DNA of 64,000 nucleotides from Oceanimonas pelagia. GTDB taxonomy: Bacteria > Pseudomonadota > Gammaproteobacteria > Enterobacterales > Aeromonadaceae. Of the stretch, positions 1-7,455 are shown piece after piece. The DNA lies in assembly GCF_030849025.1 (NCBI RefSeq), contig NZ_CP118224.1, positions 3,163,501 to 3,227,500 on the forward strand, written 5' to 3'. The notes beneath the pieces were generated by a model. The model was given only the letters and a program-made list of their open reading frames with translations, had not been told where the DNA came from and searched no databases. Each line of letters starts with the position of its first letter. Position 1 is the first letter of the stretch. The translations under genes were made by a program, and so were the position numbers.

Positions 1-978
1 GAGCCCGGCCCCGGGCAGCACATAATCCAGCCGCAGACCGTTGACATGGGTCCAGTAACCCGGGTGGCCCCGGCGCGGTTCGAAGGTTCGCAACCGGCGG
101 GCACCCGCCGATGCCGGCCGCAGCCGCCCCCGGCTGACCGCCTGATGCAGCAATGGATCTGCCAGCAGGGCGCGGGTCCGGGAGCGAAAGCCGTTGCCGT
201 CCACTGGATCCGCGTTCAGATCGCCCAGGATCACAAAATCGGCACCGGCCTCGAGCCCGCCCCGTGCGCCATCATCGTCCACCAGATAGTCCCCCTTCCC
301 CGGGCGAATGTAATCGTGCCAGAGCCGCAGTTCGTCGTGATTGCGGCAGCTGTTGCGCCGCTCCGGGCCCTCATCGATGGGCGGCGCCGGATGGCTGGCG
401 AGCAGATGCAGCACCCGGCCGCCGGGCAGGCGCACCGGCACATCAACATGGTTTTTCGACGACAGCGGCAAAAACGCCAGCACCTCGGGACCGTAGTAAG
501 GCTCACCATCGAGCCGAGGCAGGCGGGCGCCGGGCATGCTTTGCCATAAAAACCGACGAAATGTGCGCACGCTGCCGGTATCCAGCGGAAACCGTGACAA
601 GATGGCAAAGCCGTACTGGCCGTGAAAGGCGCCAAAGCCCAGCCCGTCTTGCGGCAACACCGGCACCGGGCCGCCGTCGAGCGCCAGCGGCCCGGTCAGC
701 CCGGTGTTGACCGGCGCCAGATAGCGGTAGGGGTAGTCAATACCGTGCTCGCCCGCCGCCAGATAATGCTCGGCAAAGGCCGAGAGATGACGGCTGTCGC
801 CGGCATCTCCGGTATGGTCGAATTCGTTCAGCAGAACAATGTCGGGCCGCACACGCCGCACCATGGCGGCCACATGGCGCAGTTGCGGGCTGCCCTGCCC
901 CCCAATTTCGGCGGCCAGGGCGCCGGGCGCACTGCGATCCAGCGCCACATTAAAGCTGGCGATTCGTATTTTTTGCAC
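1..978 (-). CDS. Endonuclease/exonuclease/phosphatase family protein (3' end outside window)
   Basis: Read by hand on the minus strand: one open frame runs from a GTG at 978 to the left edge with no stop. It carries the hallmarks of the EEP (PF03372) fold. These are an N-terminal strand with IRIASFNVAL, then RPDIVLLNEFD (metal-binding Glu), SHPAPP in the middle, the ILGDLNADPVDG block (Asp/Asn catalytic pair) and LDYVLP near the edge. About 326 codons are present and the terminal SDH-type histidine motif is cut off. It is probably a secreted or cytoplasmic phosphodiesterase or nuclease, and the substrate cannot be told. The GTG start is chosen because the only ATG just upstream, at 1014, runs into a stop after three codons. 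Confidence 0.8.
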   Translation of the reverse strand, partial: MQKIRIASFNVALDRSAPGALAAEIGGQGSPQLRHVAAMVRRVRPDIVLLNEFDHTGDAGDSRHLSAFAEHYLAAGEHGIDYPYRYLAPVNTGLTGPLALDGGPVPVLPQDGLGFGAFHGQYGFAILSRFPLDTGSVRTFRRFLWQSMPGARLPRLDGEPYYGPEVLAFLPLSSKNHVDVPVRLPGGRVLHLLASHPAPPIDEGPERRNSCRNHDELRLWHDYIRPGKGDYLVDDDGARGGLEAGADFVILGDLNADPVDGNGFRSRTRALLADPLLHQAVSRGRLRPASAGARRLRTFEPRRGHPGYWTHVNGLRLDYVLPGAGL

Positions 979-1045
979 GGAAGTGATTGCCTTTGGCGTT
1001 CAAAATGTCATCATTTTGCATTCAATGTTTTCAGGGAAGAAAACC

Positions 1046-1366
1046 ATGTTTGGCACACTGGCCGCAACCTCCGCCTTGCTGTTTGCGCTGCTCTATCTGC
1101 TGCGCCGGCGTCAGGAAAGCTTCTGCATCACCATTCAGGGTGAACAGCTCAGGGTGAAACGCGGCACCCCTCCTCCCGATCTGCTGCAGCACTGCCGGCA
1201 AATGGTGCACGACGCCCGTACCCTGAGAGGCACCATTCGCGGCTTTCGCCGGGGCAACGAGGTGGTGCTGATGTGCTCCCGCAGCATTCCCGCCTCCTAC
1301 CGCCAGGATATTCGCCTGCTGTGGCAGAAACAGCCGCGCTCGGTCACCCACAAAAGACCAAAATGA
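1046..1366 (+). CDS. DUF3634 family membrane-anchored small protein
   Basis: 106-residue protein of unknown function. An N-terminal hydrophobic helix (roughly residues 1-20, FGTLAATSALLFALLYLL) is followed by a basic stop-transfer RRR. The small soluble domain has the ITIQGEQLRVKRG...PPDLLQHC...LRGTIRGF...SRSIPASYRQDIRLLW pattern that I recognise from the DUF3634 family of Vibrio/Aeromonas-type bacteria. The start at 1046 is favoured over an in-frame ATG at 1025 because AGGGAAG lies about 8 bases before it. It diverges from the EEP gene. Confidence 0.7.
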   Translation: MFGTLAATSALLFALLYLLRRRQESFCITIQGEQLRVKRGTPPPDLLQHCRQMVHDARTLRGTIRGFRRGNEVVLMCSRSIPASYRQDIRLLWQKQPRSVTHKRPK

Positions 1367-1434
1367 GTCTCACTCTTGACTTGCCCGGCGTTTCCCGCTT
1401 TGCTGGTTATATTACATTTTCAAGAGACCACACC

Positions 1435-2124
1435 ATGAAAAAACTCAGCCCGCTGCTGCTCTGCGCCCTGCTGGCCGCCTGTGCCGGCAAACCCGACGCC
1501 GGCGCCGATGCCAAGGCCGACACTCCAAGCCAAAGCACCCGGAACGGCGCTCAGGAACAGGGCCCCGTTACCCCCAAGGGCGAGTTTGCCCAGATCGACG
1601 TCAGCCGCTCGCAGCAGGCAATGGACGACATCACCGGCGGCAAGGCCGACACCATCAACACCATTTTGCAGCGCCCCAACGACTATGCGCCGCCGGTGCT
1701 GTATCTGATGTCGGCCATCATGTTCGACAACGACTATCAGGATCAGGGCACCTTCTGGTATTACGCCGCCCAGCTGCGCGCCCGCAGCGACGCCAACAAG
1801 TCGGGCGACGAAACCACCCACGCCGCCGTCAGCCGGCTGAATCAGCGTTTTGGCGTTCGCATCGGCCCCCACTCCCTGGGTAACCCGGAGCGGCTCAAGG
1901 CCATTGTCAACCAGGTGCTGAAGTGGGACAGCGAGCAAACCCGCAACTACGATCCGCGCTGGATTGCCCTGCAGGGCCAGGACGTGGTCACCGAAACCCA
2001 GGTCGACTTTGCCCCTCGGGAGAAGTGGCAGGAAATCGACGCCCTCACCCGCAATCAATATCGCCAGGGGCTGGAGCAGGCCCTGAACGAAATCCGTGCC
2101 AGGCAGTCCGAGCAAGCGCAGTAA
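1435..2124 (+). CDS. Hypothetical lipoprotein
   Basis: 229 residues. The N-terminus MKKLSPLLLCALLAACAGK is a type II signal peptide with the lipobox LLAAC, so the mature protein should be lipidated on the Cys at about residue 16. The residue after Cys is Ala, which suggests outer-membrane sorting. A low-complexity linker of about 40 residues rich in Ala, Asp and Gln precedes an all-helical domain containing YLMSAIMFDNDYQDQGTFWYYAAQLRAR, which reads like a Sel1/TPR-type helix pair. No family is recognised with confidence. It has its own short upstream region and is not obviously in an operon. Confidence 0.7.
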   Translation: MKKLSPLLLCALLAACAGKPDAGADAKADTPSQSTRNGAQEQGPVTPKGEFAQIDVSRSQQAMDDITGGKADTINTILQRPNDYAPPVLYLMSAIMFDNDYQDQGTFWYYAAQLRARSDANKSGDETTHAAVSRLNQRFGVRIGPHSLGNPERLKAIVNQVLKWDSEQTRNYDPRWIALQGQDVVTETQVDFAPREKWQEIDALTRNQYRQGLEQALNEIRARQSEQAQ

Positions 2125-2252
2125 CAGTGCCCCAGCCGCCATTGAACATCCCGGTCTTTACCGGGATGTTTTATTTTGGCACCCTCGCTGCATTACATGG
2201 CCATACCAAGCCGCCCGCTGCCGGGTGGCTGGGCACGCGGAGACCCCTTGCT

Positions 2253-2927
2253 ATGAGCACATCCCCTTCTTCCCCGGTTCACGTCTGGGACTGGTCGGTA
2301 CGCCTGTTTCACTGGAGCCTGCCGGCGCTGCTGGGCCTGCTGTGGTATTACGCCGGTGAAGACATGGACAAACACATGCTGTTTGCCCAGCTGCTGCTGG
2401 GGCTGCTGCTCTACCGGGTGATCTGGGGCTTTGTGGGCACCCCCTACGCCCGCTTTAACCACTTTCTCTATCACCCGCGCCATGTGCTGGCCTATGTGCG
2501 CGCCAGCCTGCGCCCGCAAAAACCCGTCTACCTCAGCCATAACCCCCTGGGCGGCGTCATGGTGCTGGTGCTGCTGGGCGGCCTGCTGCTGCAGGGCGGC
2601 ACCGGGCTCTTTGCCACCGACGACATCTTCTATACCGGCCCGCTTTACGACTATGTGAGCGGTGACACCGCCGAGCAGATGACCCGCTGGCACAAGCGCT
2701 GGTTTTACTGGGGCCTGCTGGTGCTGGTGGGGCTGCATGTGTGTGCCGTGCTGCTTTACCGGCTGCGGGGAGAAAACCTGGTGGGCCCCATGATCACCGG
2801 TCGCAAGCAGGCCCCCGCCGGGCGGGTCGCGGATCACCTGCAACAAGCGCACCGCTTTCCCTGGGTGCGCTTTGCGCTGACCGCCGGCGTCGCCTGGGGC
2901 ACGGTGACGGCATTATTTCAGTTGTAA
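2253..2927 (+). CDS. Cytochrome b561-type membrane protein
   Basis: 224-residue di-haem b-type cytochrome of the bacterial b561/Ni-Fe-hydrogenase cytochrome b family. There are four hydrophobic helices. Candidate haem-ligand histidines are in the first helix (VRLFHWSLP), in FLYHPRHVLAYVR, and in MTRWHKRWFYWGLLVLVGLHVC. Such proteins pass electrons between the quinone pool and periplasmic c-type cytochromes. The neighbour on the opposite strand is a cytochrome c' whose stop faces this gene across a shared terminator. In related marine gammaproteobacteria these two genes are commonly neighbours, which fits a b561 to c' electron path (inference). The ATG at 2253 is preceded by a weak purine stretch. 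Confidence 0.8.
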   Translation: MSTSPSSPVHVWDWSVRLFHWSLPALLGLLWYYAGEDMDKHMLFAQLLLGLLLYRVIWGFVGTPYARFNHFLYHPRHVLAYVRASLRPQKPVYLSHNPLGGVMVLVLLGGLLLQGGTGLFATDDIFYTGPLYDYVSGDTAEQMTRWHKRWFYWGLLVLVGLHVCAVLLYRLRGENLVGPMITGRKQAPAGRVADHLQQAHRFPWVRFALTAGVAWGTVTALFQL

Positions 2928-2934
2928 ATAAAAA

Positions 2935-2966
2935 AAACGCCGGGGCAAGCCCCGGCGTTTTTTATT
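2935..2966. terminator. Bidirectional intrinsic terminator between b561 and cytochrome c' genes
   Basis: AACGCCGGGG-caag-CCCCGGCGTT hairpin with an A run on the left and a T run on the right, lying between two converging stop codons. It should work for both genes. Confidence 0.85.
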
Positions 2967-2983
2967 GGCCAGAGGGCAGCGCC

Positions 2984-3442
2984 TTAGTCCTTGCGATATT
3001 CGTCGTGGCAGCCCTTGCAGGTTTTGAACAGGGCACCGGCCGCCTGGCGCGCCTGGGCCTGATCAAAGCCTTCTTCACCGGACACCTGCACCAGATTCTT
3101 CAGGGCTTCGCCAAAGTCCTTGCCCTTGGCCTGCATACCTTCCCGGTCTTCCCAGCCCTTGTCCAGCATGTTGCTGGCTGCCACACCCCGGGTTTCGGGG
3201 AAATAGGTTTCGCCCAGCAGGCTGGCGGCGTTGCTCATGTTAATGGCGCGCTGGTGCAGGGCGGCGGCGTCAAAGTCGATGTCGCCCTTGGCCATGCCAC
3301 CAATCACCCCTGCCTGGGCGGCCATCACCTGATACAGGGACTGGCGATATTTCACCGCGTCTTCGGGCTTGAACAGGTTGGCCTGGGCAGAAACGGAGGC
3401 GGCAAACAGGCCGGCGCTCATGATCAGTGCTGTTTTCAACAT
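2984..3442 (-). CDS. Cytochrome c' (periplasmic monohaem)
   Basis: 152 residues with a Sec signal peptide (MLKTALIMSAGLFAASVSAQA). The haem-binding CKGCH sits at the extreme C-terminus (about residues 142-146), the layout of class II cytochromes c'. The rest is a predicted four-helix bundle with YRQSLYQVMAAQAGVIGGMAKG as helix A. Cytochromes c' bind NO/CO at five-coordinate haem and are linked to nitrosative stress protection and denitrification. An ATG with AGGAG (GACCAGGAGCAAAGC on the coding strand) supports the start. Confidence 0.88.
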   Translation of the reverse strand: MLKTALIMSAGLFAASVSAQANLFKPEDAVKYRQSLYQVMAAQAGVIGGMAKGDIDFDAAALHQRAINMSNAASLLGETYFPETRGVAASNMLDKGWEDREGMQAKGKDFGEALKNLVQVSGEEGFDQAQARQAAGALFKTCKGCHDEYRKD

Positions 3443-3659
3443 TGCTTTGCTCCTGGTAAGTAAGAGAAGTGCTCAAAAGGCTCCATTTTCAATTGGCAAT
3501 CAACGGTATATCACTCATTCACCGGAATCTAGCGCAATCCCGTTAAAGCCGGTTTGCAACATTCCGCTAACAGGATCCGCCTCACAAATGATCCCACCAC
3601 ATTCAGCCTCTGCAATACTGTGAAGAGACCTTGACACTCACCGCAACAAGGAGCCCTGC

Positions 3660-4076
3660 ATGTATCAGCACATCATGATTCCCGTCGACCTGGCTCACGC
3701 CGACCGGCTTGAAAAAGCCCTGAACACGGGTGCCGATCTGGCCCGGCTGTATGATATTCCCGTGTGTTATGTGGGCGTGTCGTCCAGCGCCCCCGGCGAG
3801 GTGGCACACAATCCGCAGGAGTTTGAACAAAAGCTGAAGCGCTTTGCCAGCGAGCAGGCGGCCAGACACCGGCTGCGCGAGGTGAGCAGCCGGGCCTGCA
3901 TCAGCCCGGATCCGGCGGTGGATCTCGACCGGACCCTACTCAAGGCGGTGAAAGCCAGTGGCGCCGATCTGGTGGTCATGGCCTCGCACGTGCCCGGCCT
4001 GGCCGAGCACCTGTTTGCCTCCAACGCCGGCTACGTGGCCAGTCATGCCGAAGTCTCTGTGCTGGTGGTGCGCTGA
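3660..4076 (+). CDS. Universal stress protein, UspF/UspG-like
   Basis: 138 residues, the normal length for a single-domain Usp. The N-terminal IMIPVDLAHADRLEKAL block and the C-terminal VVMASHVPGLAEHLFASNAGYVASHAEVSVLVV block match the UspF/G branch, where the usual G-x2-G-x9-G nucleotide loop of UspA is modified. AAGGAG sits 7 bases before the ATG. It probably acts in the cytoplasm in energy or stress adaptation. It stands alone, followed by a 464-base non-coding stretch. Confidence 0.85.
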   Translation: MYQHIMIPVDLAHADRLEKALNTGADLARLYDIPVCYVGVSSSAPGEVAHNPQEFEQKLKRFASEQAARHRLREVSSRACISPDPAVDLDRTLLKAVKASGADLVVMASHVPGLAEHLFASNAGYVASHAEVSVLVVR

Positions 4077-4540
4077 GGCGCACCACCAAAAAAACATAAC
4101 GACACTAATCAAATAATGTGGGTTCACCGAACGCACCGCCAGGAACAATGCACCAGTAAACAATCAGTTATACTCCACCCTGATTCACAGGTTCACATTT
4201 ACCACCCTCAAAGGTTGATCATTACACCCCTAACCTTTAGGCTACTCACAATTAATTGAACGTTCAATTAATGAATTGTACGCACCGGTGCAACACGCCA
4301 CACGATACAACGGCGGCAACCGGGCAGACCCCGTGCCGCCCGCGTAAAGGAGTGTTTCAGCCCGGCCAGAGCGACCATTCAGTTTTTACCTATCGCAATC
4401 GCAGCATCCGCCGCCGACCGGGCGATAGTTAAGACCTGATCTGCGCCTTACTGCGCAGATGGACGCTTCTTTTGTGTACCAACAACAGGAGAAAACACAG
4501 TGTCTTTGATAAATAAGGAAATAATCGGGGGCGAGCAACA
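4077..4540 (+). other. Long regulatory leader upstream of the BCCT-like gene
   Basis: 464 bases that are more AT-rich than the flanks. They contain AAAGGTT/AACCTTT arms (4210-4216 and 4232-4238), a perfect 22-base palindrome (4251-4272), an ATCTGCGC-cttact-GCGCAGAT hairpin (4439-4460) and a short leader ORF with a strong ribosome site (4500-4544). No other gene is visible. The palindrome and leader ORF have their own entries. Confidence 0.7.
4251..4272. promoter_or_regulatory. Perfect 22-base palindrome, BetI-like operator
   Basis: ATTAATTGAAC|GTTCAATTAAT is fully self-complementary. Its core TTGAACGTTCAA matches what I know of the choline-responsive TetR repressor BetI in gammaproteobacteria. 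No betI gene lies in this window, so a regulator encoded elsewhere would have to act in trans. The site is 270 bases ahead of a BCCT-family gene, the kind of transporter BetI normally controls. Confidence 0.6.
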
Positions 4541-4544
4541 ATGA
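4500..4544 (+). CDS. 14-residue leader peptide ORF overlapping the BCCT-like gene
   Basis: A GTG at 4500 preceded by AGGAGA at ideal spacing opens MSLINKEIIGGEQQ and stops in a TGA that overlaps the next gene's start as ATGA. The following transporter has only a weak GGGGG before its ATG. Translation of this leader could therefore deliver ribosomes to the transporter (translational coupling). The ribosome site and overlap are seen; function is inference. Confidence 0.5.
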   Translation: MSLINKEIIGGEQQ

Positions 4545-5758
4545 CCACATTGCTGTCTGCAGGGATCCTGCTTACCTTCGCCGCCATCGCCCTGATCCTT
4601 TACCGCTGGGGCAACATTCGCTGCATCGGCGTCACCCCGGTACGCACCTTCACCTTTATCGCCATTCTCTTTACCTCCGGCCTGGACGTGGGCCTGATCA
4701 TGTTCCCGCTCACCGAGTTCGCCGGCTACGCCGATCTGGCCGCCAGTCCGGAGTATGGCTTCAGCAACCCGCTGGCCATCGAGTTCGGCTTCTGGGGCTT
4801 TCTGATCTGGGGCTTCTACTTTCTGACCTGCTTCTATTTCTGTGTGATCGAGCCGCGGACAGGCTTTTTTGAGCTGGCGCCGGTCAAGTTCATCAACAAC
4901 ATGGTGATCATCGGCACCTGCGCCTTTACCGCCTTTTTGCTGCTGAGCAACCTGCCCTGGTACATGCCGGACGTGGGCGACGGCAGCCGTGTGGTGGGCA
5001 GCTTCTACCTGATCGTACTGCTGGTAATCGCCGCCGCCGTGTATTCCAGCACCAGCCTGCGTTACGTGAAAATCCTCAGCCTGGGCACCAGCTGGCTGTT
5101 CATCGCCCTGATTGCCGTCATGGGGGGCAGCGCCTTTATCGGCACCGGCAATGCCCTGGCCGAATTCGCCGGCACCTTTGCCCTGCTGGGGGACTATTTC
5201 GGCAACCTGCACCGCTTTGTGCTGCCCATCAATGACTACCACGAGTTCTATCTGTACTGGTGGTTCTCCTGGAGCATCATGATCGGCCAGTTTACCGCCC
5301 GGTTTGTGGGTGGCCTGCGCACCTGGCAACTGCTGGCGGCCATGCTGATCTTTCCGTCTCTGGCCATCGGCACCTGGTTCAGCGTGCTCTATTACTTCCA
5401 CATCAACGAGCTGAGCACCGCCGGTTTCTTTAACTGGGCCATGGTGGTGGTGGGCATCTCCATGGTGATCAACTCGCTCGACTCGCTGATACGGCTTTAT
5501 ACCGACAACCTCGGCCTGTCGGTGTCCCGGCTGGGCAAGGTGCGTTATTTCGCCGGCAACCTGGTGGTGCTGGCCGCGCTGACCCTGCTGTTCCGGCTCG
5601 ACTTTCTGGAGATCCAGTGGGTGGGCGCGCTGGTGATCGGGCTGTTCTTTGCCTGTGCCGGCTATATGCTGCTGTATAAGCGCGCCGAGGTGCTGGCGAT
5701 AGAGGATTCCCCTACCAGCAACCGCATGGATTACCGCAAACTGGAGTGGGTGAACTGA
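4541..5758 (+). CDS. Divergent, short BCCT-family transporter (choline/betaine type)
   Basis: 405 residues with about ten strongly hydrophobic segments. The segment FYLYWWFSWSIMIGQFTARF followed by VGG resembles the BCCT signature (WWIxWxPFVGxFIARISxGR), and SGLDVGLIMFPLTEF resembles the conserved TM3 region. Canonical BCCT carriers have 12 helices and 500-700 residues. This one appears to lack the first helices and has an unusual substrate-box sequence. No in-frame or frameshifted extension is visible upstream, so the short form looks genuine rather than recently broken. Expected role: sodium- or proton-coupled uptake of a quaternary amine or related osmolyte. The BetI-like palindrome upstream supports that. 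Its stop is 6 bases from the convergent DUF3047 gene. Confidence 0.65.
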   Translation: MTTLLSAGILLTFAAIALILYRWGNIRCIGVTPVRTFTFIAILFTSGLDVGLIMFPLTEFAGYADLAASPEYGFSNPLAIEFGFWGFLIWGFYFLTCFYFCVIEPRTGFFELAPVKFINNMVIIGTCAFTAFLLLSNLPWYMPDVGDGSRVVGSFYLIVLLVIAAAVYSSTSLRYVKILSLGTSWLFIALIAVMGGSAFIGTGNALAEFAGTFALLGDYFGNLHRFVLPINDYHEFYLYWWFSWSIMIGQFTARFVGGLRTWQLLAAMLIFPSLAIGTWFSVLYYFHINELSTAGFFNWAMVVVGISMVINSLDSLIRLYTDNLGLSVSRLGKVRYFAGNLVVLAALTLLFRLDFLEIQWVGALVIGLFFACAGYMLLYKRAEVLAIEDSPTSNRMDYRKLEWVN

Positions 5759-5764
5759 GCGCCG

Positions 5765-6394
5765 TTATTCCCGGCTGAAGACCAGATCGCCATAATAGCC
5801 GACAGCGGTGCCGCCACCGTTGTCGGCGTCGGTCATGACGGCCACGCCTTCAAGGTAGCGAAAATCCTTGCCGAACAACCGGCGCAAATCCTCCCTGAGG
5901 TTGCGTTTTTCCCGCACCCAGCCCGGATTGGGCCCCTGCTGCAGCGCCAGCATCATGGCCTGGTTGCCGGCAAAGGGATTGGGCCAGTGCCGCCCCGCCG
6001 GCAGCTCCCGGGTCCACACATAACTGATGGCCCGGCTGCTGAGCCGGGTCCAGCCGTCGCGCACCACCACATAGACCCGCAGCGCAAAGTCGTCGCCGGC
6101 CTTGGTCTGCTCGCGGGCGGTGCCCGCAAACCGCTCCACCCGCCATTGCCAGCTGAGCCAGGGGGTGGCCTGCAGATCGATGCGCCCTTCGTAAAACAGC
6201 CCCGAGGCCGCCCCCCGGCTCTCGGCCCGCAGCACCTGCCGCCCCAGCTCGGGGTCGGGCACCAGCCGGTAATGGGTGCGGCCCGCAAAGCGCTTTTGTT
6301 GCCAGCCCAGCATATCGGCCGGGGCAAAGGTCAGCGCCTGCGCCGGTATCGCCACCAGCAAGAGCAACAGCATGGCAAAAAGACGAGAGCGCAT
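5765..6394 (-). CDS. DUF3047 family secreted protein
   Basis: 209 residues with a cleavable signal peptide (LFAMLLLLLVAIPAQALTF). The body shows the DUF3047 pattern: LSWQWRVERF, DDFALRVYVVVRDGW, SSRAISYVWTRELPAGRHWPNPF and a C-terminal VAVMTDADNGGGTAVGYYGDLVF. The family is predicted to be periplasmic and of beta-sandwich type, with no known reaction. It is followed by DUF1294 upstream in the same direction, with which it may be co-transcribed. Confidence 0.8.
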   Translation of the reverse strand: MRSRLFAMLLLLLVAIPAQALTFAPADMLGWQQKRFAGRTHYRLVPDPELGRQVLRAESRGAASGLFYEGRIDLQATPWLSWQWRVERFAGTAREQTKAGDDFALRVYVVVRDGWTRLSSRAISYVWTRELPAGRHWPNPFAGNQAMMLALQQGPNPGWVREKRNLREDLRRLFGKDFRYLEGVAVMTDADNGGGTAVGYYGDLVFSRE

Positions 6395-6433
6395 GGCGAT
6401 TTCCGCAAAAAGGATCTTCTGCCAGTATAGGTA

Positions 6434-6718
6434 TTACTCCCAGCGCGCCCACCACAGCGCCACCGGCAGCAGCAGATTAAGCAGTACCGTCAGCCAGAAC
6501 ACCGCCTGAAACGACGGCTTGCGCGACTTGTGCCGCAGCCAGTGCCGCGCCAGCCAGGCGCCGGGCCAACCCCCCAGCAGCGCCAGCCCGTGCAGGGTGC
6601 GCTCGCGCACTCGCCACTGCCCCAGGCGGGCGGCGCGCTTGTCCCACCAGTAAACCCCAAAGGTGATCAGGCTGAGCAACCCATACCACAACGCCAGCCC
6701 GGCGTAGACCCGAATCAT
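6434..6718 (-). CDS. DUF1294 family small membrane protein
   Basis: 94 residues with two to three hydrophobic segments. They flank the conserved VYWWDKRAARLGQWRVRERTLH and GGWPGAWLARHWLRHKSRKPSF motifs of DUF1294. AGGAGA lies 6 bases before the ATG. In larger proteins this domain is often fused to a cold-shock domain; here it is stand-alone. It shares its upstream region with the divergent acuR. Confidence 0.85.
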   Translation of the reverse strand: MIRVYAGLALWYGLLSLITFGVYWWDKRAARLGQWRVRERTLHGLALLGGWPGAWLARHWLRHKSRKPSFQAVFWLTVLLNLLLPVALWWARWE

Positions 6719-6746
6719 GTATTTCTCCTGTGTGCATTGTATTTTA

Positions 6747-6761
6747 TAGACACTCAGTCTA
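6747..6761. promoter_or_regulatory. TetR operator at the acuR promoter (TAGAC-N5-GTCTA)
   Basis: TAGACACTCAGTCTA has perfect 5-base arms. It ends 11 bases before the acuR start codon, so bound repressor would block acuR itself (autoregulation). The same half-sites recur before acuI. Confidence 0.75.
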
Positions 6762-6772
6762 AATTAATTGCC

Positions 6773-7402
6773 ATGAACGCTTTCACACCCAAACGGCGGG
6801 GCCGGCCACCGCGCCAGCCCCGCGCTAACCCCGACACCCGCGACGCCCTCATTCGTTGCGGCGTGGAGATATTGACCGAGCAGGGCTTTGTGGCCACCGG
6901 CATCGACGGCGTGCTCAAACGGGTGGGCGTGCCCAAGGGCTCCTTTTACCACTATTTCGACAGCAAGGAAGCCTTTGGCCGGGCGATCATGGAGCGCTAC
7001 GCCGGCTATTTCGCCGCCAAGCTGGATCGCTGGCTGCTGGATGAGACCACTCCGCCCCTGCAGCGCATTGAGCATTTTATGCAGGATGCCATGGCCGGCA
7101 TGGCCCGCCACCAGTATCAACGCGGCTGCCTGGTGGGCAACCTGTGCCAGGAAGTGACCATACTGCCCGCCAGTTACCGCGAGCAGTTGCAGACCATACT
7201 GCAAGACTGGGAACAACGGCTGGCAACCTGCCTGCAACTGGCCGCCGAGCGGGGTGACATTGCCGCCGGTGCCGACTGCAACCAGCTGGCCGAACTGTTC
7301 TGGATTGGCTGGGAAGGGGCCGTGCAGCGGGCCCGCATAGTACAAAGCAATGCCCCCATGGCGTTGTTCGGCAAGGAGTTTCTGGCCCGGCTGCCACGCT
7401 GA
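6773..7402 (+). CDS. acuR: TetR-family repressor AcuR
   Basis: 209 residues. An N-terminal basic arm (KRRGRPPRQPR) and a TetR helix-turn-helix (about residues 25-70: GVEILTEQGFVATGIDGVLKRVGVPKGSFYHYFDSKEAF) precede a ligand domain with RGCLVGNLCQE. This arrangement is typical of AcuR, the acrylate-sensing repressor of DMSP/acrylate genes. The next gene is acuI, and both carry TAGAC-N5-GTCTA operators. No ribosome site is visible between the operator and ATG, so the transcript may be nearly leaderless or the start may be elsewhere. Assignment to AcuR rather than another TetR rests mainly on the acuI partner. Confidence 0.8.
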   Translation: MNAFTPKRRGRPPRQPRANPDTRDALIRCGVEILTEQGFVATGIDGVLKRVGVPKGSFYHYFDSKEAFGRAIMERYAGYFAAKLDRWLLDETTPPLQRIEHFMQDAMAGMARHQYQRGCLVGNLCQEVTILPASYREQLQTILQDWEQRLATCLQLAAERGDIAAGADCNQLAELFWIGWEGAVQRARIVQSNAPMALFGKEFLARLPR

Positions 7403-7423
7403 GGCTTTTTTGACACCCATTTA

Positions 7424-7438
7424 TAGACGACTGGTCTA
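7424..7438. promoter_or_regulatory. TetR operator upstream of acuI (TAGAC-N5-GTCTA)
   Basis: TAGACGACTGGTCTA has the same arms and 5-base spacer as the site before acuR. It lies between the acuR stop and the AAAGGAG ribosome site of acuI, so acuI appears to have its own repressible promoter. Confidence 0.75.
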
Positions 7439-7455
7439 AATAAAGGAGCCACACC

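Noticed and set aside
4448..5401. 317-codon frame opposite the BCCT-like gene
   Set aside because: His/Gly/Gln-rich shadow; the plus strand encodes clear transmembrane helices.
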